Positions 1 through 4,872 are shown, counted from the first letter of the stretch. The stretch: 5,937 bases of DNA from RQOF01 sp964461135 (GCA_964461135.1 CAYWTB010000149.1:1-5937); one strand, 5' to 3'. The notes: a model not told the origin generated them from the letters alone. A program made the numbers and translations.

Positions 1-662
1 CCATTTCTTTTATAAGTTCATTACTTTAGCAACTCTTTTTTAGAAGAACCTTAATAATATAATAGCGGGCTCTATTCAAAAGATATGGGGAATAAGCTCG
101 GAAGATTTATATGTGGTAGGTTATACAGGCACCGTTGCCCATTATAACGGCACTACCTGGCAGAAGCTGGAGGAGTGGGACAGAAACCTTTATCAGTGAT
201 ATCTGGGGATCCCGGAGGAATGGAAAAACCGTCATTTTAGCCTCCGTATCCGATAAATGGGAACCATATAACGATATCCAACTGCTCTCCATCTCCCCCG
301 GCGGTGTACGGGACACTCTGCAAAATGGATTGAATCGGGTCGTATGGAGTGTCTGGTTTAACGAACACAGCCCCATCTATATTGCTGGTGATGGTCTGCG
401 TGAGTTTAAGCACGGATACTGGCAGAAAGTGGACATTCCTCCCTATTTTACCAACCGAATCAGGGGTTCGAATATCAACAACATATTTGTGGTGGGGGAC
501 GTGGCCTTCGTCGCCCATTTTAACGGCATGAGCTGGCATTATTATTTTGATTTCCCCTTGAGTCATGGTATATGGAGTGGATTGGCCGTCACCGAGAATC
601 TGGTTGTGATTGTGGGTGATACAAGTCCTGGTGCCGTTATCGCGGTAGGCAGAAGACTATAA
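1..662 (+). pseudogene. Beta-propeller repeat protein, C-terminal part, frameshifted and interrupted
   Basis: The start lies beyond the left edge. Reading frame 2 is open from position 2 to a TAG at 41-43. It then continues in the same frame with propeller-like sequence (IQKIWGISSEDLYVVG, then GTVAHYNGTTWQKLE) up to about 172. There the similarity jumps one base forward into the frame ending at 662 (SGTETFISDIWGS onward); an extra base in the GGAGGAG stretch at 169-175 explains the jump. At least two blades of the form W/R-G-x-S/N-x-x-x-hydrophobic-VVG-x-x-G-x-hAHaNG-x-x-W are visible, near 83-160 and 460-537. The TTG at 135 is only where the second frame happens to open, not a true start. 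Proteins of this type are usually exported and of unknown function, and are sometimes misnamed glucosyltransferases. Two separate lesions favour a decayed gene over a single sequencing error. Family call is by pattern recognition only. Confidence 0.7.
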
Positions 663-805
663 TAAGGCTACTCAATATCCACATGCAACCACTGCGGTGG
701 CAGATTGACTTAACACCTAATACGGTAAATCCACATTACAATCCTTCAGCATAAGAGGGGCATAAATCAGGGTTGTTTGTAAATCCTTGTGGCCCAGTAA
801 TAAAC

Positions 806-829
806 TGATCCGCTGGATCACCTTTTTTT
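806..829 (+). terminator. Possible rho-independent terminator
   Basis: A perfect 6-bp stem (TGATCC, loop GCT, GGATCA) is followed by CC and seven T. It lies about 145 bp after the stop of the propeller gene, in the right orientation to end its transcript. The stem is short and the loop tight, so strength is uncertain. The same bases also lie in an open minus-strand frame (736-874) of doubtful coding value. The rest of 663-874 shows nothing else I can name. Confidence 0.4.
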
Positions 830-874
830 GCTCCGACCAAATTCAGGTTCCGTGATGATAATATTGGACAGTTG

Positions 875-1105
875 TTAGTGAACTTTGGGAAGGGCATTCC
901 AGGAACTGTAATACTGGGCTCCAGAGCCTTTATAACACGTTTCGCATACATCCCAGTCCACATCGGGACTGAAATTTCCAAAGGCCGTCATTTCCAGCAT
1001 TAATTGATATTTTTCCCAGGCATAGTTTGATATAATACTCTGCAGATCCTCGGTCAGAACCCGCACCCCGACAGGGGCAGACTTTCCGCAACATACACAA
1101 TCCAT
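875..1105 (-). CDS. Small cysteine-pair protein, probably zinc binding, function unknown
   Basis: 76 residues. I do not recognise the family. Cysteines 3, 5 and 6 near the N-terminus (CVCCGK) and Cys54/Cys57 near the C-terminus (DVCETCYKG) are spaced like two halves of a zinc ribbon or treble-clef site, so metal binding is a reasonable inference. The middle is rich in aromatic and acidic residues (YAWEKYQLMLEM). No signal peptide or membrane segment is visible, so it should be cytoplasmic. The ATG start is supported by an excellent ribosome binding site, AGGTGAGGTGATCAA, directly upstream. A sigma70-like promoter candidate lies at 1177-1205. It stands alone between two decayed plus-strand genes. 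After its stop, a different minus frame stays open down to 736 and has protein-like composition. The gene could therefore be the 5' part of a longer frameshifted one, but the 76-residue form looks self-contained. Confidence 0.65.
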   Translation of the reverse strand: MDCVCCGKSAPVGVRVLTEDLQSIISNYAWEKYQLMLEMTAFGNFSPDVDWDVCETCYKGSGAQYYSSWNALPKVH

Positions 1106-1176
1106 TTGATCACCTCACCTTAATTATGCTTCATGTATTGGGTAAATCATATAATTGTGAAAAATAATACGATGAC

Positions 1177-1205
1177 ATATTACAAAAATTATTTTAATTT
1201 GACAA
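1177..1205 (-). promoter_or_regulatory. Candidate sigma70-type promoter for the small cysteine-pair gene
   Basis: On the minus strand, TTGTCA (1205-1200, 5 of 6 consensus) and TAATAT (1182-1177, 4 of 6) are separated by exactly 17 bases of A/T-rich sequence. Transcription would begin near 1170 and give a leader of about 65 bases before the ATG at 1105. If the host belongs to Bacteroidota, its main sigma factor uses a different consensus and this match would mean less. Confidence 0.35.
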
Positions 1206-1268
1206 GATCAATCAGCAATTTTTGAAATCTCCGGGTGTAACTTGACCACCCAAAAAGGCAAGGGATAC

Positions 1269-1305
1269 GTTATAAGTTATATGTTATATGTTATATGTTA
1301 TAAGT
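1269..1305. repeat. Heptamer tandem array, GTTATAT type
   Basis: Five consecutive 7-bp units: GTTATAA, then GTTATAT three times, then GTTATAA, followed by a partial GT. The period is exact with no indels. It is the first of several unrelated 7-bp arrays between here and 1993. Confidence 0.9.
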
Positions 1306-1306
1306 A

Positions 1307-1377
1307 GGGGTGGGCTGGGGTTGTTACTTAGCGAGATATTTTGCCTGACAGCCGGCGAAATTATCAGATCCCACCCC
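1307..1377. repeat. Inverted repeat with G/C-rich ends
   Basis: GGGGTGGG at 1307-1314 is matched by CCCACCCC at 1370-1377, enclosing 55 bases. The same AGGGGTGGG word recurs at 4403-4411 in the multi-hairpin element there, which suggests a shared dispersed-repeat end. Chance is possible because the arms are short and simple. Confidence 0.35.
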
Positions 1378-1432
1378 CTGTTCATCAAAAATTCATAATG
1401 GGTGGTTATCCTTTATTAAAAAAGAAAAAAAT

Positions 1433-1750
1433 ATGTCCCATACCAGACAACCTAAATCGTTTGCTGGATTTTCCCGAACTAAGCGAATTTCATGGCTGAT
1501 TGGCTGTTTCAGTGCAGTTATTCCCATCATACTGATAATGCTGATATCAACTGTTCCCGCCCGCAGTAACACACCTCCGGACGACTCTTCACAAACCGTG
1601 CTTAAAGACACTCTGAAAAACGGACTGCGGGTGGTGATTGTAAAAAATTCCCTGGCACCGACCGGGCGATCTTGTACAGGTAACGGAAGAACCGGCACCC
1701 CGGTGAAAAACAAGAATACAAGATTCAAGAATACAAGAAAAAAGAAATAA
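1433..1750 (+). pseudogene. M16 (insulinase-family) zinc protease, N-terminal stub
   Basis: The frame begins at ATG 1433 after an A-rich stretch with no clear Shine-Dalgarno. Residues 18-44 form a positively charged start plus hydrophobic segment (LIGCFSAVIPIILIMLIST), a signal peptide or membrane anchor. Residues 56-76 (VLKDTLKNGLRVVIVKNSLAP) match the opening beta-strand of M16 peptidases, which is normally followed by the HxxEH zinc motif within about 60 residues. Here similarity ends at residue 76 and no HxxEH exists. The last 29 residues are low-complexity K/N/T/R sequence read from tandem repeat DNA. M16 proteins are usually over 400 residues, so most of the gene is missing. Another frame just after the break (1659-1706, RPGDLVQVTEEPAPR then TGA) could be the surviving C-terminal end, implying an internal deletion; this is speculative. 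The product would have no protease activity. Confidence 0.6.
1711..1740. repeat. 15-bp tandem duplication, CAAGAATACAAGATT type
   Basis: The CAAG word recurs at 1711, 1719, 1726 and 1734 with spacings 8, 7 and 8, giving a 15-bp unit repeated twice. It lies at the 3' end of the M16 stub and supplies its lysine/asparagine-rich tail. A-rich sequence follows up to about 1760. Confidence 0.75.
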
Positions 1751-1780
1751 GAAAAAAAAAGGTTCAATTCGGGAGGCGGG

Positions 1781-1808
1781 GATGCTAGATGCTGGTTACT
1801 GGATACTG
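1781..1808. repeat. Heptamer tandem array, GATGCTG type
   Basis: Four 7-bp units in exact register: GATGCTA, GATGCTG, GTTACTG, GATACTG. Units have diverged at one to three positions while the period has been kept. Confidence 0.8.
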
Positions 1809-1811
1809 GCT

Positions 1812-1870
1812 TCCCGACAACTCTGACTCCTTCCAGTCGTCTCGTCGGGATGAAATCATCCATGATTTCA
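1812..1870. repeat. Pair of adjacent inverted repeats
   Basis: TCCCGAC at 1812-1818 pairs with GTCGGGA at 1844-1850 (7 bp, 25-base loop). Immediately after it, TGAAATCAT at 1851-1859 pairs with ATGATTTCA at 1862-1870 (9 bp, 2-base loop). The structures abut without a gap and sit between two heptamer arrays. No T-tract follows the second until GGTTTTTTT at 1881, so a terminator role is not clear. Confidence 0.65.
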
Positions 1871-1893
1871 AAAGGCTAAAGGTTTTTTTGCCA

Positions 1894-1921
1894 ACTGCAG
1901 ACTGCAAACTGCCGACTGTTT
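1894..1921. repeat. Heptamer tandem array, ACTGCNG type
   Basis: Four units in register: ACTGCAG, ACTGCAA, ACTGCCG, ACTGTTT. The array is closely related to the one at 1973-1993; both end in ACTGCCGACTGT. Confidence 0.8.
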
Positions 1922-1933
1922 TATTTTTTCTTT

Positions 1934-1961
1934 AATCCTTCATCCTTAATCCTTAATCTTG
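1934..1961. repeat. Heptamer tandem array, AATCCTT type
   Basis: Four units in register: AATCCTT, CATCCTT, AATCCTT, AATCTTG. It lies between the two ACTGC-type arrays and differs from them in sequence. Confidence 0.8.
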
Positions 1962-1972
1962 CTTTTTTGTCT

Positions 1973-1993
1973 ACTGCTGACTGCCGACTGTAT
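1973..1993. repeat. Heptamer tandem array, second ACTGCNG copy
   Basis: Three units: ACTGCTG, ACTGCCG, ACTGTAT. It lies 41 bp before the 3' end of the convergent homocysteine methyltransferase gene. No convincing terminator for that gene is seen between 1993 and 2033. Confidence 0.7.
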
Positions 1994-2033
1994 TCCGATT
2001 TCTGAAACCTCTTTCCCCCCCAGATTAATCGGG

Positions 2034-2909
2034 TTATTTCCGCGACAACCGGTCTTTTATAGCGCGGATGAAAGCAGGATCGGTTCCACAGCATCCCCCG
2101 ATAAACGACGCGCCGGCGGCGATGATATCCGGAACCACTGCGGCAAACTGATCGGCAGTGGTATTGTAGATGACCTTGCCTTTCTTCAGTACGGGCAGGC
2201 CGGCATTGGGTTTGATCCAGACCGGACGGTTGCTGGCGGCATGCAAACGCCGGCAAATGGGCAGGAATCCCTCTATGCCCTGACCGCAGTTGGCGCCAAT
2301 CACATCCGCGCCTGCTTCGGTGAGTGCTTTGGCTGCCTGTTCGGGGGTAACACCCATGATGGTCCTATCCTTATCCTTCCCGGAATCATACACCATAGAT
2401 GCCACCACCGGCAATCCGGTTTTTTGGGCTGATTCCAGAGCAATCAGCGCTTCGGTTAAATCCGACATGGTTTCGATCACAATGGCATCCGCTCCCCCTT
2501 CAGCCAGGGCATCAGCCTGTTCGGTAAAAGCAATCTGTAATTCCTGAGGGGTGGTTTCACCGCTTACCAGCATTTTTCCGCTGGGCCCCATGGAAGCAAA
2601 TACCAGTGCCCTGCCCTGTGCAGCCTGTTTGGAAATTCGGGCACCTTGGCGGTTTATCTCCACTGTCTCAGCGGACAGGCCGAATTTTTCCAGTGCCAGG
2701 CGGTTACCTTGGAAGGTATTGGTGAGAATCACGCGACTTCCCGCTTCCACATAGGCCTGCGCCACTGCCCGGACTGAATCCACGTGGGTAATATTCCAGT
2801 GATCGGGGCATTCTCCACCGGGCAGACCCTTTTCCTGCAGCTGGGTTCCCCAGGCTCCGTCGGTTATGACCGGTGTTTTTTTCAGTAAGTCTTCCAGAAT
2901 AGATGTCAT
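2034..2909 (-). CDS. Stand-alone homocysteine S-methyltransferase domain (methionine synthase module)
   Basis: 291 residues, one complete homocysteine-binding TIM-barrel domain. The family transfers a methyl group to zinc-activated homocysteine to give methionine, in the cytoplasm. Visible features are the opening DGAWGTQLQEKGL (17-29), the strand-end motif ILTNTFQGNR (61-70), GANCG with zinc ligand Cys208, and GGCCGT with zinc ligands Cys273 and Cys274. The protein ends 17 residues after GGCCGT, so the folate- and cobalamin-binding domains of MetH are absent. The ATG overlaps the stop of the upstream activation-domain gene (ATGA) and has GAGGAA about six bases before it, so translation is probably coupled. 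That neighbour points to a cobalamin-dependent reaction with a corrinoid protein encoded elsewhere, rather than to a betaine- or S-methylmethionine-dependent enzyme. Those alternatives cannot be excluded from sequence alone. Confidence 0.9.
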   Translation of the reverse strand: MTSILEDLLKKTPVITDGAWGTQLQEKGLPGGECPDHWNITHVDSVRAVAQAYVEAGSRVILTNTFQGNRLALEKFGLSAETVEINRQGARISKQAAQGRALVFASMGPSGKMLVSGETTPQELQIAFTEQADALAEGGADAIVIETMSDLTEALIALESAQKTGLPVVASMVYDSGKDKDRTIMGVTPEQAAKALTEAGADVIGANCGQGIEGFLPICRRLHAASNRPVWIKPNAGLPVLKKGKVIYNTTADQFAAVVPDIIAAGASFIGGCCGTDPAFIRAIKDRLSRK

Positions 2910-3874
2910 TTTAATTTCCTCAATCCTATTATACCTGAAGTTGATTTTTCGGGCAGCATGATGCCACCCGGTTTTAAGTATACTTTTATTTTGTCCTCCG
3001 GCTTTAAAATCCGGAAAATTTTGGTCTGATCCTGCAGCGGCCAGTCGCCGTAGCCGGGAGAAAAGCGATGATATTCATAATCCGGGTCCGAGAGCAACTG
3101 CTCATTGCAAAACAGGTTTAAATCGTAAGCTACCATTTCGGCCGCTGCCCCGCCGATTCCGTTTAATACGTAGGCATCAAAAATCTCACCTGCGTGGGTT
3201 AATTTTTTAACCGCCTCATCAATCCCCGGACCGATGGTCACCACGTACAGGATCATATCCCGGGCAGTATTATGCCTCGCCCGGTTTTTTTCTGCCATAT
3301 CGGCTTTCCTTCCTGATAAGCCGCCATCTTCCGGGAAAAACGCCTCCGATAAGCGGGAACTGGTGAAGCGGACATTATGAGATTCCACCAGCAAATCCCG
3401 ACCTTCCCTGAATATTTTTACTCTGCAGAACACCCCTCTGGGCTGAATAGCTTCAGTATAGGCCCGGAGCAGGGTCACCAGCTGTTCACGCACCATCTCT
3501 CCCGATTTATTGGTGGCCAGTGGATTGAATTTTAGTGCAGCACCCAATTCTTTGAAAAACTGCTGAAAATAAGAACATTCCCGGGAGAATTTCCGGTAAT
3601 TTTCGCTGATTATCTCTCGTTTTGCCTCCAGCATTTCACCGCCCTCCCCGGCAACGGATTCCGCGATTTGGTTAAACAGTATTCTCATTTCCCCGGAAAT
3701 AACCGTCAGGCCGGTTGATTTGACAATTTTTCTCCAGCTGGAGAAGAAGGTCGGATCCGTTTTTACCACCTCGGAAAAGAACAGGTAGTTTACCGGATCA
3801 ATTTTATAAATAAACGGATCAATGACAATTCCGGCTGTCTCGGATAACAATCTATTTTTAAAATCCGGAATCAT
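2906..3874 (-). CDS. Methionine synthase reactivation-domain protein with N-terminal extension
   Basis: 322 residues from the preferred ATG at 3874, which has AGGGTG seven bases upstream. A TTG at 3895 in the same frame would add seven residues but has no ribosome binding site. The C-terminal half carries the S-adenosylmethionine-binding activation-domain signature of MetH: TIGPGID, DAYVLNGIGGAAAEM, RFSPGYGDWPLQDQ (about 270-283) and LPEKSTSGIIG (about 307-317). In MetH this domain reductively remethylates inactive cob(II)alamin. Stand-alone versions are known, for example in Thermotoga, beside a MetH lacking the domain. The first 150 or so residues, rich in charged helices, match nothing I recognise and make the protein longer than the usual 200-230 residues. 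It is the first gene of a two-gene operon with the homocysteine methyltransferase (4-bp overlap). A hairpin at 3881-3908 may mask its ribosome binding site. Confidence 0.85.
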   Translation of the reverse strand: MIPDFKNRLLSETAGIVIDPFIYKIDPVNYLFFSEVVKTDPTFFSSWRKIVKSTGLTVISGEMRILFNQIAESVAGEGGEMLEAKREIISENYRKFSRECSYFQQFFKELGAALKFNPLATNKSGEMVREQLVTLLRAYTEAIQPRGVFCRVKIFREGRDLLVESHNVRFTSSRLSEAFFPEDGGLSGRKADMAEKNRARHNTARDMILYVVTIGPGIDEAVKKLTHAGEIFDAYVLNGIGGAAAEMVAYDLNLFCNEQLLSDPDYEYHRFSPGYGDWPLQDQTKIFRILKPEDKIKVYLKPGGIMLPEKSTSGIIGLRKLK

Positions 3875-3880
3875 ATTTTC

Positions 3881-3908
3881 ACCCTGCTTTGGCAATAAGT
3901 TACAGGGT
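3881..3908 (-). promoter_or_regulatory. Hairpin over the ribosome binding site of the activation-domain gene
   Basis: In the minus-strand transcript ACCCTG (3908-3903) can pair with CAGGGT (3886-3881), extended by a U-G pair, around a 16-base loop. The 3' arm contains the AGGGTG ribosome binding site, seven bases before the ATG at 3874. Folding would hide it. No known SAM or cobalamin riboswitch motif is visible upstream, and a 6-7 bp stem can arise by chance. Confidence 0.35.
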
Positions 3909-3985
3909 ATGGATTCAAAGGGAAAGTAAAAAGTGAATTGAGCGCATGGTATGGGAGCAGAGTAATAACCAATTAAATTTTATTA

Positions 3986-4098
3986 TTACACGGAGATGCA
4001 CGGAGGCCTCACGAAGTTCCACAGATTATTTTTCCTTATTAAAAATTGATTCAAATTCTCTGTGAATCTCTGTGCATGATCCGGGTCTTTTCGTGTAA
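3986..4098. repeat. 113-bp inverted-repeat element, CACGGAG type
   Basis: Ends are TTACACG (3986-3992) and CGTGTAA (4092-4098), a perfect 7-bp terminal inverted repeat. Inside, CACGGAG-ATG-CACGGAG (3989-4005) faces CTCTGTG-AAT-CTCTGTG (4058-4074); the arms match at 14 of 17 positions. Each arm is itself a direct repeat with a 10-base period. No open reading frame lies within. It resembles the dispersed non-coding elements of many environmental bacterial genomes. Copy number cannot be judged from one window. Confidence 0.55.
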
Positions 4099-4258
4099 GC
4101 ATAGTTATGACCTCCCTCCATCACGCGAACAAATCTTGCAGACAAAAACAGCATGTTTAATAATAATCTGTAACAGCGTTTTACTCTGGGAACACATTAG
4201 TTTTCTGTTTAAATAATGTAATAATGTTATTTATTTCACGTTCGGCCTCCCCTTTTAT

Positions 4259-4534
4259 CCCCCTCCTTAGTAAGCCGTGGTGTCTGGTTAAATCATAATT
4301 ATCCTTTTTTTATCATTAGTTTTATAGGGACCGTTTCAACTAACCCTCCCCAGGCCCTATGAATAGGGCCTTTCCCCTCCCTTGTCATAAGGGAGGGGAT
4401 TCAGGGGTGGGTCAATTCTGGCGTCTGAAAATGAATCCTGTTCCATCAATCACTTCCTCAAAATCCACAATTACCTCACTTTTTCACATCCGTCTGCATT
4501 CTTTACCGGACAGCCCTCCTGAGTAAGGAGGGGG
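4259..4534. repeat. Inverted G/C-rich repeat pair bounding an intergenic block
   Basis: CCCCCTCCTTA at 4259-4269 is the exact reverse complement of 4524-4534 (11 bp). The right copy also forms its own hairpin, CCCTCCT (4514-4520) with AGGAGGG (4526-4532). The enclosed 254 bases contain the multi-hairpin element at 4343-4412 and no gene. The two copies could be ends of one larger non-coding insertion or independent copies of a dispersed palindrome. Confidence 0.45.
4343..4412. repeat. Multi-hairpin palindromic element (possible three-way junction)
   Basis: Two perfect hairpins lie side by side. AGGCCCTAT (4352-4360) pairs with ATAGGGCCT (4363-4371) around GA. TCCCCTCCCTT (4373-4383) pairs with AAGGGAGGGGA (4389-4399) around a 5-base loop. 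Outside them ACCCTCCCC (4343-4351) pairs with GGGGTGGGT (4404-4412) at 8 of 9 positions. Together this makes an outer stem enclosing two inner stems. There is no T-tract on either side, so it is not a simple terminator. It looks like a dispersed repeat of the REP/MITE kind. Confidence 0.65.
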
Positions 4535-4632
4535 AAAGAGGGGGGGCAAAAATTGAAAGATTTACCTTTACTATATCTTTCCTCTGAATGATTATCAATC
4601 CGGAAATTTATTGGGGAAAGTAATCCAAAACC

Positions 4633-4652
4633 AGGAGGTCAAAGATATGTAA
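4633..4652 (+). other. Consensus ribosome binding site followed by ATG-TAA
   Basis: AGGAGGT (4633-4639), a seven-base spacer, ATG (4647-4649) and an immediate TAA (4650-4652). This is a start-stop minimal frame with an ideal ribosome binding site in otherwise non-coding DNA. It may be the leftover 5' end of a deleted gene, a start-stop regulatory element, or coincidence. Confidence 0.4.
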
Positions 4653-4710
4653 ATCCAATAAAAATCACTTCTATTCTTTATAATTGTGGGCAATAGTTAG
4701 ATCTTGTTTG

Positions 4711-4788
4711 GTCAGGTTAAAACAAAACCTCAAACGAAAGAGGTTCTTTCTGCGGCTAACTTTGCATCAGACAGTCAGGTAACCTGAC
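4711..4788. other. Cluster of mutually exclusive hairpins, possible structured RNA
   Basis: Five related segments occur: GTCAGGTT (4711-4718), AACCTC (4726-4731), GAGGTT (4740-4745), GTCAGGT (4774-4780) and AACCTGAC (4781-4788). The second can pair with the first or the third. The last can pair with the fourth (7 bp, one-base loop) or the first (exact 8 bp). An outer AGTTAG (4695-4700) / CTAACT (4756-4761) pair encloses the middle hairpin. A TATAAT at 4679-4684 precedes it on the plus strand, without a recognisable -35 box. On the minus strand it is the 3' region of the hydrolase gene. Confidence 0.4.
4719..4745 (-). terminator. Possible terminator of the phosphatase-superfamily gene
   Basis: On the minus strand AACCTC (4745-4740), an eight-base loop and GAGGTT (4731-4726) are followed by TTGTTTT (4725-4719). 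This has the shape of an intrinsic terminator about 130 bp past the TGA at 4873. The stem is only 6 bp with three or four G-C pairs, so it is weak. Confidence 0.4.
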
Positions 4789-4872
4789 AAGTAGTAGTCA
4801 AAAAATCCTGGTATTTTAACCTTTTTCCTTTTGAATATTCTCTGCTTCTCCCCGTGGATTCTCTGCACCCCC

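Larger units (their letters stand above)
3909..4872. other. Gene-free intergenic stretch of about 960 bp
   Basis: No frame here shows convincing coding sequence or remnants of a known family on either strand. The short plus-strand frame 4831-5016 overlaps the convergent hydrolase gene and is its shadow. What it holds is listed separately: the 113-bp inverted-repeat element, G/C-rich palindromes, an isolated ribosome binding site with ATG-TAA, and a group of alternative hairpins. Between them (about 4100-4240 and 4550-4630) I see only A/T-rich sequence with no structure I can name. Confidence 0.7.

Noticed and set aside
107..566. Minus-strand frames of 89 and 109 residues and a plus frame at 349-531
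   Set aside because: They overlap the clear propeller pattern on the plus strand and have no motifs or ribosome binding sites.
1393..1863. 156-residue minus-strand frame opposite the M16 stub
   Set aside because: It is antisense to the recognisable M16 strand and signal peptide, reads across tandem repeats and shows no domain.
1269..1993. Possible CRISPR array
   Set aside because: The units are 7 bp, contiguous and without spacers. There are no 25-40 bp direct repeats and no cas genes.
2010..2036. CCC-GATTAATC-GGG palindrome just after the methyltransferase stop as a terminator
   Set aside because: The pairing needs a bulge and no T-tract follows on the minus strand.
1921..2432. Long frames on both strands (1921-2256 minus, 1959-2432 plus) over the end of the methyltransferase gene
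   Set aside because: The homocysteine methyltransferase frame carries its zinc-ligand motifs here. The others are shadows that run into heptamer DNA.
3875..3895. TTG at 3895 as start of the activation-domain gene
   Set aside because: It has no ribosome binding site, whereas the ATG at 3874 has AGGGTG at proper spacing.
3896..4100. SAM or cobalamin riboswitch upstream of the methionine synthase operon
   Set aside because: No B12-box-like GCCACTG or SAM-riboswitch core was found on the minus strand. Only a short hairpin over the ribosome binding site is visible.
4553..4577. TTGAAA with TATATC as a promoter for the ATG-TAA element
   Set aside because: The spacing is only 13 bp, too short for a sigma70 promoter.
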